Part shown: positions 8,979 to 18,522 of the stretch, one piece after another
Position numbering within the stretch: the first letter of the stretch is position 1
How the letters are laid out: each line of letters begins with the position of its first letter
Origin: Robbsia andropogonis
GTDB taxonomy: Bacteria; Pseudomonadota; Gammaproteobacteria; Burkholderiales; Burkholderiaceae
Direction of reading: 5' to 3'
DNA: 64,000 nucleotides
NCBI RefSeq assembly: GCF_000970345.1
Contig: NZ_LAQU01000003.1
Span: 186,001 to 250,000, forward strand
Program-made: the position numbers and the translations under genes
The notes under the pieces: model-generated
What the model was told of the DNA's origin: nothing
The model's input: only the letters and a program-made list of their open reading frames with translations
Database searches by the model: none

Positions 8979-10892
8979 TCACGCCGATGGCGCGCCCCGC
9001 CAGTCACGCAGATGCGCCAACAGCGCGCCACCGTACCGCGTGCCGAACCACCGCGCATGCCCCAGCAGATAATCGTCGTAAGCGACGGCGGCGGCTTCGC
9101 CGAGACCTAGCACACCAGCAAAGTAGCCAACCTCGGACAACGCGAACTCGGTATGCACGATCGGCAGCAACGCGATCAACGCGGCGCGATCCGCATCGGT
9201 CAGCGGCGTGACGCTGTGATAGCCATTCAACAAGGCATCGACCTGGTCCAGATGGACGGCGCGCGCATCCGATTGCACAAGCCATTCGATCGTGTTGCGT
9301 TCAATCGCGAGCGCGAGATCCACCAAGGCGCACGTCCGGTCGGCAAGTCCAAAGTCGAGAATCGTGCCGACCTCGGGCGTACGCGGTGTCGATGACGGTG
9401 CACCCGCGCCACGCCACAACATATTCGAGGCATGCCAATCGCCATGCGTCCATAAAGGCGCCAGGCCGGGCGCCGCATCCGCACCCTCGGCCTCGAGCAG
9501 CGGGACGAGCCGCGCATGCCAGGGGCCGATCGTCGCCGCGATGTCTTCACGCCACGGCCGCATCGCCAGCGCCTCTTGCAACAGCGGCTGCGCCGCTACC
9601 CAGTTTTCCAGCGCTGGCAATAACGCCGACGCACCAATCACCTGGTAGCTCGACAGCAACAGCCGGGGTGGCCGCGCCGGCGCATCGTAGCCGCGGGACG
9701 CACGATGCAGCCGCGCCAATGCGGCACCGGCTACCCGCGCATGGTCCACCCGCCTGAAGGGTTCCCACGACATGACGTCGCGATAGTCATCCTGGCCTTC
9801 CCCCATGCCATGCACTTCGTAAGTCCATTCACCGATCTGGACGGCCGTGCGTCCCAAGCGGTCATGCAGGACCTGCGCCACCGCCATTCCCTGCCGTTGC
9901 AAATGCGCAATGAACCGATGCTCTTCCGCCAACGCCGCGATGTCGCGCAGGCGTTCATGGTGACGCTTCACAAATAGCGTTTCACCCGTGGTCAGCCTGA
10001 CCAATGCCGCGGCGGCGAATGGTCGCGGGCTATGCCATGAAATGACGTCGATTTCGCCCGCGATCCGGTAGGAGGAAAGCACGCTGGCCAGTTCGCTGAC
10101 GATCATCAGCGGCCAATCTCGATCGGCCTGCTGTCCGTGTATGCCGAACTGGCCTGACTGCCCGAAGGGACGCCCGGCGGTGCCCGCGAGATTCCCCCTG
10201 TCAGCGGTATTGTCACCACGCCCCCCCGCGCCGCTGGCAGGATTCGATGGCACGGGCGAACGGGGGGCCGGAACCGGGGACGGCACGGGCAAGCCTTCCG
10301 ACGTCCCGCCCCGCATCACCCGACGTCCGAGGGTCAACGCACGACGCCAGTTACGCCAGCCGATCAATGCCAGCACGACGAAGCCGGCGTATAGCAAGGC
10401 TGTTGGATAGAGCCCCTTCACCAAGAACATCCCCACATATATCAGGTCGAGCAGGACCCACAGTCGCCACGACGCAATGAATCGGCGCGCCGTCCAATAC
10501 TGCGCGACCAGACTGAATGCCGACAAAAAGGCGTCCATCCAGGGCAAGGCGGCATCGGTCCACACCGACATCATCAGCCCCAGTGCCGCGCCGCCTAGCG
10601 CGCCACATCCCAGACCCTGGCACAAGAGACGCCACGACGGCACCTGGACATCCACCAACGCGCTGGCCGCCGCCCGTGTCTCGGGGTGCCGCCAGCGCCA
10701 CCAGCCGTACAACTGCATCACGGCAAATGCGGCCTGCAACAGCATGTCCGAATACAGCTTCGCGTCATGAAATATCCATGCATAAAGCGCGACGGACACC
10801 AGTCCCACCGGCCAGCATGCCATCCAGCGGCGCGCCGTCATCCAGACTGCCAGCGCACTGACCAGCACGCCCGCGATTTCAATTCCTGACAT
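8979..10892 (-). CDS. PnuC-type vitamin transporter fused to APH-fold kinase
   Basis: One uninterrupted 637-residue ORF with two domains. Residues 1 to ~190 are a PnuC-family membrane domain: about seven helices and the YGWWRW motif near residue 63, at the place of the family's substrate-binding tryptophans. PnuC proteins move nicotinamide riboside, thiamine, riboflavin or deoxynucleosides by facilitated diffusion. A Pro/Ser/Gly-rich linker (~200-275) leads to an aminoglycoside phosphotransferase/choline kinase fold with a Lys in ETLFVKRHH, the catalytic loop HGDWHASN (483-490) and the metal motif ILDFG (511-515). The inferred role is uptake with trapping by phosphorylation. ThiK thiamine kinase shares this fold, so thiamine is plausible, but nicotinamide riboside is not excluded. 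Start has AGGA 7 bases upstream. It follows a TonB-dependent receptor by 42 bases. Confidence 0.85.
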   Translation of the reverse strand: MSGIEIAGVLVSALAVWMTARRWMACWPVGLVSVALYAWIFHDAKLYSDMLLQAAFAVMQLYGWWRWRHPETRAAASALVDVQVPSWRLLCQGLGCGALGGAALGLMMSVWTDAALPWMDAFLSAFSLVAQYWTARRFIASWRLWVLLDLIYVGMFLVKGLYPTALLYAGFVVLALIGWRNWRRALTLGRRVMRGGTSEGLPVPSPVPAPRSPVPSNPASGAGGRGDNTADRGNLAGTAGRPFGQSGQFGIHGQQADRDWPLMIVSELASVLSSYRIAGEIDVISWHSPRPFAAAALVRLTTGETLFVKRHHERLRDIAALAEEHRFIAHLQRQGMAVAQVLHDRLGRTAVQIGEWTYEVHGMGEGQDDYRDVMSWEPFRRVDHARVAGAALARLHRASRGYDAPARPPRLLLSSYQVIGASALLPALENWVAAQPLLQEALAMRPWREDIAATIGPWHARLVPLLEAEGADAAPGLAPLWTHGDWHASNMLWRGAGAPSSTPRTPEVGTILDFGLADRTCALVDLALAIERNTIEWLVQSDARAVHLDQVDALLNGYHSVTPLTDADRAALIALLPIVHTEFALSEVGYFAGVLGLGEAAAVAYDDYLLGHARWFGTRYGGALLAHLRDWRGAPSA

Positions 10893-10934
10893 CGTGATTC
10901 CTACGAAATACCTGCCCGAAGCGGCCGCCGTCCC

Positions 10935-13205
10935 TTAGAAATCGTACGTCAGGGACAGCCGGGCCGTGCGTGGTGCGCCCAGGAACAGATAGGCGTCCCC
11001 CTGCTGCTCGCCCGCATCCTGCCAATAGTACTTGTTGAACAGATTGTCGATCGACAGGCGGATCGTAGTCCGATGCCCGCCGATTCGGGTCTCATAGCGC
11101 GCCCCGGCATTAAAGACGAAATAGGCGGGAACGCGGGCCGTGCCTTCTTCATTGGCCGTCTTGCTGCCGCTGAACACCATGCCGCCCAGCAGATGCAAGC
11201 CCGGCACTGGATGCACCGCATAATCGGCGTACACCGTCGCGCGCATCGCCGGCACATTGATGACTTGATGGCCTTCGTAATCCGGAGAGCCCGTACCGGA
11301 TGCCCGCGCGCGAATGGCGGCCACGCTGCCGTTCAGCGTCAGGTCACGGCTTGCACGACCGGATACGTTCAACTCGACTCCGGTATTGCGCTGGGTGCCA
11401 TGCTGCACGAAGGTATAGGTGCCGGTACCGGCATCCGGATCAGCGAATTCGAACGGCTTGTCGATCGTGAAGACCGACAAGCCCACGCTCAATGCATCAC
11501 GCCAATCGTACTTGATTCCGCCCTCCACTTGCGTGGAAAGCAATGGCGGCAGGAACGCGTATGCATTCGTCGCGCGGTACGGGGCCTGGGCGCCAAGCGA
11601 CAGCGTCCTGCTGTACGACGCATACACGGAAAGTGGCGTCACAGGCTTGTACACCACCGCCAGTTGCGGCAGGAAGGTCGTGCGGTCCGTGTGCGTGGCT
11701 ACCGTGTCGATTGCTGCCCAGCTGCGCTGCCGCAAGAACACTTCGCGACCACCGCCCAGGATCTGCCAATGGTCGCCGATCGACACCTTGTCCGTCGCGA
11801 AAAGGGCATATTGCCAGGCGTCGAGTTGCCGGAAGGACGGACCGGCCTGATTCTGTGAGGGATCGAAGGTCAGGTCCGGGCCGTAGATATTCTCGCTACC
11901 GACGTAGTCGTTGACCGCCGTGGTCATGCTGACCACGCGCCGCTGGATATCGACACCCAACGACACGTCATGCCGGACCGCCCCCGTCCATACACGGCCC
12001 GTCACGGCGCTGCGCACTTCGTCGTTACGCCGGTATTCGCCAGGGCTGCGAAAATCGTAGACGTCGAAGTCGCCGTTCGCCCCGAAGAAGTACGGCGAGG
12101 TGGCACCGCTGGCGCAACTCGGCGCATAGTAGCAACCGTAGGCGAAAGCGACGTTGTCATCGATCATCGTCCGGCTGCGGCTGATGGCAACGTACGCGCG
12201 CCAGTCGTCGTTGAACTGGTAGTCGAAGCGTCCGCTCAGGTTTAGTGCATCGGTGGTCGTCGGCTTGGCCCATGGCTGCGCGCCGAGCAACTTGCTGGCG
12301 GAGGCGGCGGACGGCACCACGGTGCCGCCCAGCAGTTGATAGCCGGACACCGACTTCTGCACCAGTTGCTGGAACTCGGCGTCCAATTGCAGGCTGGCGC
12401 GTGGTGTCAGGTTCCAGTCCAGGGCAACCGAGCCGAAAGTACGCCGGCCGTTGGCGCCATCGACATACGAGTGCGTATCTTCCTTGGCCGCGTTGACGCG
12501 AAATCCGAATGCATTGTCGGTACCGAAGCGTCGACCAAGGTCGACGGCCGCCGACGTCGATCCGCGACTGTCCGTGCCGACCGTCACGCTCTGCACGTTT
12601 TCCGGACGCTTGGTCACGAAGTTGATGATGCCGCCAGGCGCGACTACACCGCTCTCTATCCCCGCCAGCCCGTTCAGCACTTCCACGCGCGATTTGTTTT
12701 CAAGTGCGAACTGCTGCTCACCCGACGCGCTCATCCCATTGACCTTGATCGCGCTGGCGAGATCAATCGGAAAGCCGCGGATCGAGAAACCCTCGTAATA
12801 CCCCACCGGCGCATAGGCGTTGCCCACCGATGCGTCATTACGCAATACGTCGCTGAGGCGCTTGGCCTGCTGGTCGGCAATCAATGCCGCGGTCATCACC
12901 GTGATCGATGCCGGCGTGTCACGCAACCGTGCGTCCTCGTCCCCGGTGATCGACGAGGTTCGTGCCCGATAATGGTTCGCCGCGCCGCCGTCTTCGCCCG
13001 GCGCGGTGACCGCTACGGCGGGCAATGCATTGTCGGTCGCCGAGGCGCTAGCCGCTGGTGCGGACGCCGTCGTCGCCGCCGCCGCCGCGGCTTGCGCCAG
13101 CGCAGCGTGCGGGAGCGCGCCGGCCAGCACCGCGCAGAAGATGAAAGGTACCCTGGGCACCCAGCCAATCGACACCGAAAATACTGCCCCGCGCGGCTTT
13201 CTCAT
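10935..13205 (-). CDS. TonB-dependent outer-membrane receptor
   Basis: Outer-membrane active transporter of 756 residues. A signal peptide (about 1-38, ending ALPHAALAQA) is followed by a plug domain (TPASITVMTAALIADQQ through GIINFVTKRPENV) and a 22-strand barrel ending in LSLTYDF with the required terminal Phe. The plug resembles those of siderophore receptors, but the next gene in the same direction encodes a vitamin-type transporter-kinase, which suggests the ligand may be a vitamin or vitamin complex. I see no Fur box or TPP riboswitch in the 96 bases before the gene. The start codon lacks a convincing ribosome site, so the start is somewhat uncertain. Confidence 0.88.
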   Translation of the reverse strand: MRKPRGAVFSVSIGWVPRVPFIFCAVLAGALPHAALAQAAAAAATTASAPAASASATDNALPAVAVTAPGEDGGAANHYRARTSSITGDEDARLRDTPASITVMTAALIADQQAKRLSDVLRNDASVGNAYAPVGYYEGFSIRGFPIDLASAIKVNGMSASGEQQFALENKSRVEVLNGLAGIESGVVAPGGIINFVTKRPENVQSVTVGTDSRGSTSAAVDLGRRFGTDNAFGFRVNAAKEDTHSYVDGANGRRTFGSVALDWNLTPRASLQLDAEFQQLVQKSVSGYQLLGGTVVPSAASASKLLGAQPWAKPTTTDALNLSGRFDYQFNDDWRAYVAISRSRTMIDDNVAFAYGCYYAPSCASGATSPYFFGANGDFDVYDFRSPGEYRRNDEVRSAVTGRVWTGAVRHDVSLGVDIQRRVVSMTTAVNDYVGSENIYGPDLTFDPSQNQAGPSFRQLDAWQYALFATDKVSIGDHWQILGGGREVFLRQRSWAAIDTVATHTDRTTFLPQLAVVYKPVTPLSVYASYSRTLSLGAQAPYRATNAYAFLPPLLSTQVEGGIKYDWRDALSVGLSVFTIDKPFEFADPDAGTGTYTFVQHGTQRNTGVELNVSGRASRDLTLNGSVAAIRARASGTGSPDYEGHQVINVPAMRATVYADYAVHPVPGLHLLGGMVFSGSKTANEEGTARVPAYFVFNAGARYETRIGGHRTTIRLSIDNLFNKYYWQDAGEQQGDAYLFLGAPRTARLSLTYDF

Positions 13206-13301
13206 CCTGTCCCATTATTTTACGAATCGTCGCGCGCATAGTAACGGCAGTGACGCCATCCGTAAATTACAGTGCGGTTTGCTGCATAGCAACATGTCGC
13301 G

Positions 13302-14246
13302 TTAATGCGGAACATGTCCCGTGAGTACCAGCATTACAGTCAGGGTCAACAGCGAACAGACCGTGGTCAACAAGATGACCTGCGACGTGATGACCGCTTC
13401 GCGTTTATAGAATTCCGCCAGCATGAAAGGGCCGGTGCCGGTCGGCAGCGCCGAAAGCAGCACGGTGATACCGAGTATATCGCCAGACATGCCAAGCCAC
13501 CGACTGGCTAGCCAGAAGGCGAGCAAAGGCTGGATGATCAGTTTCAAGGCAGCTAGCGCCACGGTCGTCGGCTGCAGACGTGACGACGGACGATCCTCGG
13601 CGAGAAACAGCCCGAGGCTGATCAGCGCGCACGGACTTGCCGCCTCGCCCAACAGTTTCAGAAACATCTCGGCGCTTTGCGGCATGCTCACATGCGCCGC
13701 GGCGACCAGCCCTCCCGCGATCGGCGAGACGATCAACGGATTCTTCGCCAGCGACTTCAGCACCTTTCCCGCAAGCTTTGCGGGATGACGTTCCGTCTGC
13801 ACGCCAATCTCGATCAAGACGATCGCGCCGGCAAACAGCACGCAGGCGACGATGATCGTCGCGATCGTGACGGGGGTGCGGCTTTGCACCCCATACAGCA
13901 CCATCCCCAACGGCAAGCCGATGTAGGCGGTGTTCGGATAGGCTGCCGCAATGGCATCGATGCTCGCATCGGCGAGGTGACGGCCTGCTCGCAGTCGCCA
14001 GGCCAGCACGACTGCAAAAATCCCCACCGACACGAGCGTGAACGCCAGGATAAACGCCGGCTGGTCCATCTGGGCCCAGGTGGCGTGCGCCATCACATCG
14101 AACAACAAGGCCGGGAGTGCCAGCCAGACCACCATCTTGTTCAATTCGGATGCAGCCGTCGGCCCCATGATCCGACGCTTTCTGCACAGGTAGCCGGCAA
14201 GGATCAATGCAAAGATCGGCAGCAGTATTTCAAAAGTGGTCAACAT
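13302..14246 (-). CDS. AEC family permease (auxin efflux carrier-like)
   Basis: Inner-membrane transporter of about 314 residues with ten predicted helices in two groups of five. The start LLPIFALILAGYLCRKRRIM and the blocks FPNTAYIGLPLG-like (AAYPNTAYIGLPLGMVLYG) and LPTGTGPFMLAEFYKREA near the C-terminus are typical of the AEC family, which in bacteria exports or takes up organic acids. The ATG at 14246 is chosen because it begins the first helix; a TTG/ATG reading further upstream adds a non-membrane leader. It precedes the TonB receptor by 96 bases on the same strand and could share a transcript, but the substrate link is not shown. Confidence 0.85.
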   Translation of the reverse strand: MLTTFEILLPIFALILAGYLCRKRRIMGPTAASELNKMVVWLALPALLFDVMAHATWAQMDQPAFILAFTLVSVGIFAVVLAWRLRAGRHLADASIDAIAAAYPNTAYIGLPLGMVLYGVQSRTPVTIATIIVACVLFAGAIVLIEIGVQTERHPAKLAGKVLKSLAKNPLIVSPIAGGLVAAAHVSMPQSAEMFLKLLGEAASPCALISLGLFLAEDRPSSRLQPTTVALAALKLIIQPLLAFWLASRWLGMSGDILGITVLLSALPTGTGPFMLAEFYKREAVITSQVILLTTVCSLLTLTVMLVLTGHVPH

Positions 14247-14586
14247 CGTGCTGAAAAACCGGACTTGGAATATTAGGACAGCCGCGAGCATAAACCAGTC
14301 AATTGATACAATCCAATGTTTGCTTCCTTTCAATTCGTTATTGTCGCCGCATCGTGAATGTATCAAGACGTAACGTAGCGTACGGTGTTGCCTGGTACTT
14401 TTCTTGGCAAACATGTTTCGGCATGCCGAATTTTGATCGAAGCACATGTCGAGCGCGGCTGAATTGTGTAATCTATACGGGCCGCTTTACAGATTCGTCT
14501 TGCCTGTCGCGTACCTGTGCGACGCCTTCGTCCGTTCGACGTTTCGCCGCTCCGACTCTCTGATGTAACAGATTAGTGACTACGCG
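14247..14586. other. Divergent intergenic region, AEC permease / GtrB-like gene
   Basis: About 340 bases between divergent genes. It is more A/T-rich than its neighbours and must hold both promoters. I see no terminator, convincing dyad or small gene in it. Confidence 0.5.
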
Positions 14587-15603
14587 ATGACTACACCGTC
14601 TTTTGCGCCATCCGCCGTGGCGCAGCAGTTTCTCGTGCCCCGGGACATCGACCCGGTCAACAAGCCTTTGCTTTCGCTGGTTGTGCCGTTCTATAACGAA
14701 GGGGAAGTAATCGATGCATTTTTCGCGGCGGTTGTCCCGCAGTTGGAGGCATTGACCGAATTCGATTTCGAGATCGTATGCGTCAACGATGGCAGCCGTG
14801 ACACCACGCTGCAGCAACTGGTAACGCATGCGATGGCGAACGGCAAAATCGTCGTGATCGACCTGACCCGCAACTTCGGCAAGGAATCGGCATTGTCGGC
14901 CGGTCTCGACGAAGCACGTGGCGACATCATTGTCCCGTTCGACGCGGATTTACAAGATCCGCCGGCGGTGATTCCGAAGTTGATCGAAAAATGGCGTGAG
15001 GGGTACGACGTCGTGGTGGCCAAACGCGCGGACCGGAGTTCGGACTCCATGATGAAACGGAAGACGGCGGCGATGTTCTACCGTCTTCACAATCACCTGT
15101 CGGATGTCCCCATCCCTGAGAATGTAGGCGATTTTCGCCTGATCTCCAGGGCCGTCGCCGATGCATTGAAGCAGTTACCGGAGACGCGTCGCTTCATGAA
15201 AGGCTTGTTCGCGTGGGTAGGCTACCCCACCGCAACGGTGGAATACGCACGGGAAGCGCGCGTGGCCGGTGACAGCAAGTTCTCGGGCTGGCGCCTCTGG
15301 AATTTCGCGTTGGAAGGTTTTACCAGCTTCAGCACGCTACCGCTGCGCGTGTGGACCTATCTCGGCGTGATCTTCGCCTTCTTTGCGTTTTTTTATGCGT
15401 TCTTCCTGATTCTACGCACCTTGGTATTCGGTGTGGCAGTACCGGGGTATGCGTCCATTCTTACCGTCGTGCTGATGCTTGGGGGCATGCAATTGATCGG
15501 CATTGGTGTGTTGGGCGAGTACGTGGGACGGATTTACTTCGAAACGAAACGCCGGCCAATCTACCTCGTCAAACGCCGCTATGAACAACGCTCACGTGGT
15601 TGA
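14587..15603 (+). CDS. GtrB/ArnC-like glycosyltransferase family 2
   Basis: Membrane-anchored GT2 enzyme of 338 residues that would transfer a sugar from a nucleotide donor to undecaprenyl phosphate. The catalytic domain shows LVVPFYNEGEVID (about 36-48), FEIVCVNDGSRD, FDADLQDPP (metal-binding and acceptor region) and the RRFMKGLFAWVGYPT segment typical of dolichyl-phosphate sugar synthases. Two C-terminal hydrophobic hairpin helices (about 260-325) anchor it. It overlaps by 23 bases with a GT39-like integral membrane transferase, the usual partner that uses the lipid-linked sugar on the periplasmic side. The target (LPS, protein or teichoic-like glycan) is unknown. Confidence 0.85.
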   Translation: MTTPSFAPSAVAQQFLVPRDIDPVNKPLLSLVVPFYNEGEVIDAFFAAVVPQLEALTEFDFEIVCVNDGSRDTTLQQLVTHAMANGKIVVIDLTRNFGKESALSAGLDEARGDIIVPFDADLQDPPAVIPKLIEKWREGYDVVVAKRADRSSDSMMKRKTAAMFYRLHNHLSDVPIPENVGDFRLISRAVADALKQLPETRRFMKGLFAWVGYPTATVEYAREARVAGDSKFSGWRLWNFALEGFTSFSTLPLRVWTYLGVIFAFFAFFYAFFLILRTLVFGVAVPGYASILTVVLMLGGMQLIGIGVLGEYVGRIYFETKRRPIYLVKRRYEQRSRG

Positions 15604-17371
15604 TACGCGTACCGCGCAGTCGGTCACGACGCTTCCCGCCCATCCGGATGACGCACGAATGTCGGCATCGATAGACCCACCGTCCGAAGTGCACATGCCG
15701 CCGGGCACGCGGCGCACCCCGCCGCCGCGCCCGGTGCCAGCCGCAAGAAGCAGACAATTCATCCAGGCCGCGTGGGCCATTCTCGCACTCGCCGTCGCGA
15801 TGCGATTGCCCGAACTGACCAGCCGGTCTTTCTGGACCGACGAGGCTTACAGCTTCTGGTTTTCGAGCCTGAGTTGGCATGATCTCTGGCAAGTCATGCC
15901 GCAATATGAAACCCACCCGCCCTTCTATTACTCAGCATTGAAACTCTGGATGGGGCTGACGGGGAGCAGCGAAGGCGCAATGCGTGCCTTATCGGTTATT
16001 GCCAGCATTGCCACGGTGGCGATTGCCACGCATGCGCCACGTTGGATCAAGCCGGGTCCGCGAGCCGAGTATATCGGCCTCATCGCAGGGGCATTGCTCG
16101 CGATCAACGCCGGCAGTCTCGAATACGCGCAACAAGCGCGTCCCTATGCGCTGCAAGGTCTGAGCTGCACGGCAATGCTGCTGCTGTCGTGCCTGTATCT
16201 GCAACGTCTGTTTGCCTTCCAGACGGCGTTTGATCCGGCGGCGCCCCACGACGCCGACACAGGCGGCGCTTTTGCCGCGTCGGCACCATCCACGACCGTT
16301 CCGCTCTCGACGCGGCGTGCCAACACGCTGCTGCTGTGGCTCGGCCTAGGAGGCTGCGCGGGGATCACACTCTGGCTGCACAATACGAGCCCCGTCATCA
16401 TCATGGCGAACTGGCTCGCAATGGGCGTAGTCATCGTTTTCTTTGGTGCCGGCCGGCGCCTGCCGCTGCTGATGGCGGTCATCAAGCCGCTCCTGCTGGC
16501 GTTGGCCCTCTGGGCACCCTGCATACCGATACTGCTCGAAGAATCGCGCACGGTCCATTCCGCTTTCTGGGCCGAGGTTTCACCGGCAATGCTGAGCTGG
16601 CCATTGACACTGTCGGCAGGCGGGCGCGCAGCCACGATTCCGGTCCTGTTGCTGCTGGTCTTCGGCGTGGTGCGGCTATATCAAAAAGGCCGTACGTGGG
16701 CAACCTTGACGGTGTACGCGATCATCGCGCTTTTCCTGCCCATGACGCTTTTGTTCGTAGTCTCGTACCTGTTCAAGCCTGTCTTCGTGACGCGGACGAT
16801 GGCCTGGATGACAACGCCAGTCATGGTGCTGGTCGCCTGCGGTATCGGACTGATGCCCGGCCGGGCTTGGCGACGTCACGCCATTCTCGCGGTCGTCGTG
16901 TTGCTGTCACTGGTTGGCGTGCGGGCGTATTTCCTGATGCCCACGGAAGACCTCCGCAAGATCGAGCAGACGTTGGTGCAACAAGTGCGCAAGGATGATT
17001 TGCTGCTGATTTATCCGAACGAGGTGGCCGTGGGAATCAACTATTACACCCACCGCTTCCAAGACAACCTGCCGGCCGTGCAGATTCCGGCTGACTATCC
17101 GGCGTTAAACATGCCGCGCGACTATTTGAGCAGCAACAAGGGCGAGCCGGCGGTCATTCCCTCGGATATCCCGCGTATCAAGGCAATGATGGCGGGGCAC
17201 GAAACCGTGTGGCTTGCGCGTCGAACCGCGGTGGAAAAAGGGCATCCGGACCTGGTGCGCGAAGCCTTGATCGCGGAGCGAGGGCAGCCGGTCAAGACCT
17301 GGCACTTCGGCAGCATCGATATCCTTCGCTTTGATGCGAACAAGAACGACTTGGCCGGCATCGCAAAATAG
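15581..17371 (+). CDS. GT39/ArnT-like integral membrane glycosyltransferase
   Basis: Polytopic glycosyltransferase of about 596 residues that would use polyprenyl-phosphate sugar in the periplasm. After a hydrophilic N-terminus of ~60 residues, the first helix is followed by the periplasmic loop LTSRSFWTDEAYSFWF, whose Asp/Glu match the catalytic acidic pair of the GT-C superfamily, and by ETHPPFYYSALKLWMG. About ten further helices and a C-terminal periplasmic domain follow. The start at 15581 overlaps the GtrB-like gene; an ATG at 15659 is an alternative, and neither has a strong ribosome site. Paired with the upstream gene as a two-step glycosylation module. Confidence 0.78.
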   Translation: MNNAHVVDTRTAQSVTTLPAHPDDARMSASIDPPSEVHMPPGTRRTPPPRPVPAARSRQFIQAAWAILALAVAMRLPELTSRSFWTDEAYSFWFSSLSWHDLWQVMPQYETHPPFYYSALKLWMGLTGSSEGAMRALSVIASIATVAIATHAPRWIKPGPRAEYIGLIAGALLAINAGSLEYAQQARPYALQGLSCTAMLLLSCLYLQRLFAFQTAFDPAAPHDADTGGAFAASAPSTTVPLSTRRANTLLLWLGLGGCAGITLWLHNTSPVIIMANWLAMGVVIVFFGAGRRLPLLMAVIKPLLLALALWAPCIPILLEESRTVHSAFWAEVSPAMLSWPLTLSAGGRAATIPVLLLLVFGVVRLYQKGRTWATLTVYAIIALFLPMTLLFVVSYLFKPVFVTRTMAWMTTPVMVLVACGIGLMPGRAWRRHAILAVVVLLSLVGVRAYFLMPTEDLRKIEQTLVQQVRKDDLLLIYPNEVAVGINYYTHRFQDNLPAVQIPADYPALNMPRDYLSSNKGEPAVIPSDIPRIKAMMAGHETVWLARRTAVEKGHPDLVREALIAERGQPVKTWHFGSIDILRFDANKNDLAGIAK

Positions 17372-17468
17372 CCGGTGCAAGCGCGCCACGAGGAAAGGGC
17401 TTGTGGGTGGACGCGAATCGACGCACCGTGCCACGCCCTTCGATCGATGTGCTTCGTGGCGCTATTGC

Positions 17469-18488
17469 TCAGCAGGGAAAGCGGCCCACGTTAAATGCCG
17501 TATCCGGATCAGACGTCACCGGCAACGCCGAGGCGATCAGGCCCTGGCGCAATGTCTTCATCAAACGGTCGGGCACACGCATGGCCGGCGCGCGCAACGG
17601 GCCGCCATTGAACCCGGCCAGCCAGTCCTGATACTTCCACATGGTGCGGTTGAGCACGCCGGTACCGCCCGCGTAGGTCTGCGCCGCCCCGCCGTTGGCA
17701 TTGCGCGCGGGATTAACGCGCCAGTACATCGCCATGGCCTCTTCCCACTGGCCATGGCGCGCCAGTTCGAACGCCTTCGGATAGTAGTCGCTCATCCATG
17801 CGGTGTTACTGGTGCCGGAGAACTGGAGTTTCATCACGCTCATCAGTGGAATCGCATCCCCTTCGATCGGACAACTGATCACGACCTGCTCGCGAAAGTG
17901 GTGGTACATCTCGCAGATCCCCGCTGGTAGCGGAAAACCTTGCTCCGACTTGATCGCGACAATATTTGGGCAATCGTCGAGAAGGCGACGGACCAGGTGT
18001 ACCGGCATGCCTGCGGGATGAACCCGCTCGAACCCCCAGAGCGGGATGGGAAATAACATCACCGCCAGATCGGTCTCGTCGCAGAACGTTTTCGTATAGT
18101 CGTAGATTTCCTGTTCCGTCGTGGGCCAGAACTGAGGAGGATATGACAGCAGCACGATATCCGCGCCGGCTTTCTCCGCCAGCTTCACCGCTTCGATGTT
18201 CTCCGCAAGCGTTCCGAATGCCGCATGAAAAAAGAGGCCAAGCCGGTTGCCCGCTGTCTCGCGTGCCCATGCAGTGAACTGTGCGTTCTCCTGGGGCGTA
18301 ATGGCCACTTCGCTGCACAACAGCGTATAACGGAAACCGAATGTGATCGCCCGTTCAATGTCGTGGCGGATGCCGCGTTCATTGAGATGCTTGAGGTCCG
18401 CACTGTAGCTGGGAATGGTAACGGCCGAGCAACCAATCAGGTGCTCCTTTGCCCATGCGCGAGCGTCGGCTTTCTTGTAGGTAGCCAT
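17469..18488 (-). CDS. DapA-family aldolase/hydratase-like protein
   Basis: Class I aldolase-fold (TIM barrel) protein of about 339 residues. The Schiff-base lysine sits in NIVAIKSEQG at residue 180. The usual catalytic Tyr loop reads YPPQFWPTTEQ, and the pyruvate-binding GTxGE loop of true dihydrodipicolinate synthases is not evident, so it is unlikely to make lysine. The DapA family also includes hydratase-aldolases of aromatic degradation such as NahE. It follows the ornithine cyclodeaminase homologue by 34 bases and lies next to a ring-cleavage operon, which supports a catabolic role. GGAG lies 9 bases before the ATG at 18488. Substrate unknown. Confidence 0.75.
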   Translation of the reverse strand: MATYKKADARAWAKEHLIGCSAVTIPSYSADLKHLNERGIRHDIERAITFGFRYTLLCSEVAITPQENAQFTAWARETAGNRLGLFFHAAFGTLAENIEAVKLAEKAGADIVLLSYPPQFWPTTEQEIYDYTKTFCDETDLAVMLFPIPLWGFERVHPAGMPVHLVRRLLDDCPNIVAIKSEQGFPLPAGICEMYHHFREQVVISCPIEGDAIPLMSVMKLQFSGTSNTAWMSDYYPKAFELARHGQWEEAMAMYWRVNPARNANGGAAQTYAGGTGVLNRTMWKYQDWLAGFNGGPLRAPAMRVPDRLMKTLRQGLIASALPVTSDPDTAFNVGRFPC

Positions 18489-18522
18489 AAGGCATTTCTC
18501 CGATTCCGGATTGAGGTCAATA

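Noticed and set aside
13206..13301. Possible riboswitch or Fur box upstream of the TonB receptor
   Set aside because: I looked for a TPP-type element and a Fur-like inverted repeat in these 96 bases and found neither.
17372..17468. Weak inverted repeat between the GT39-like gene and the DapA-like gene
   Set aside because: Only about 9-10 bases pair over a long loop and no T run follows; not enough for a terminator.
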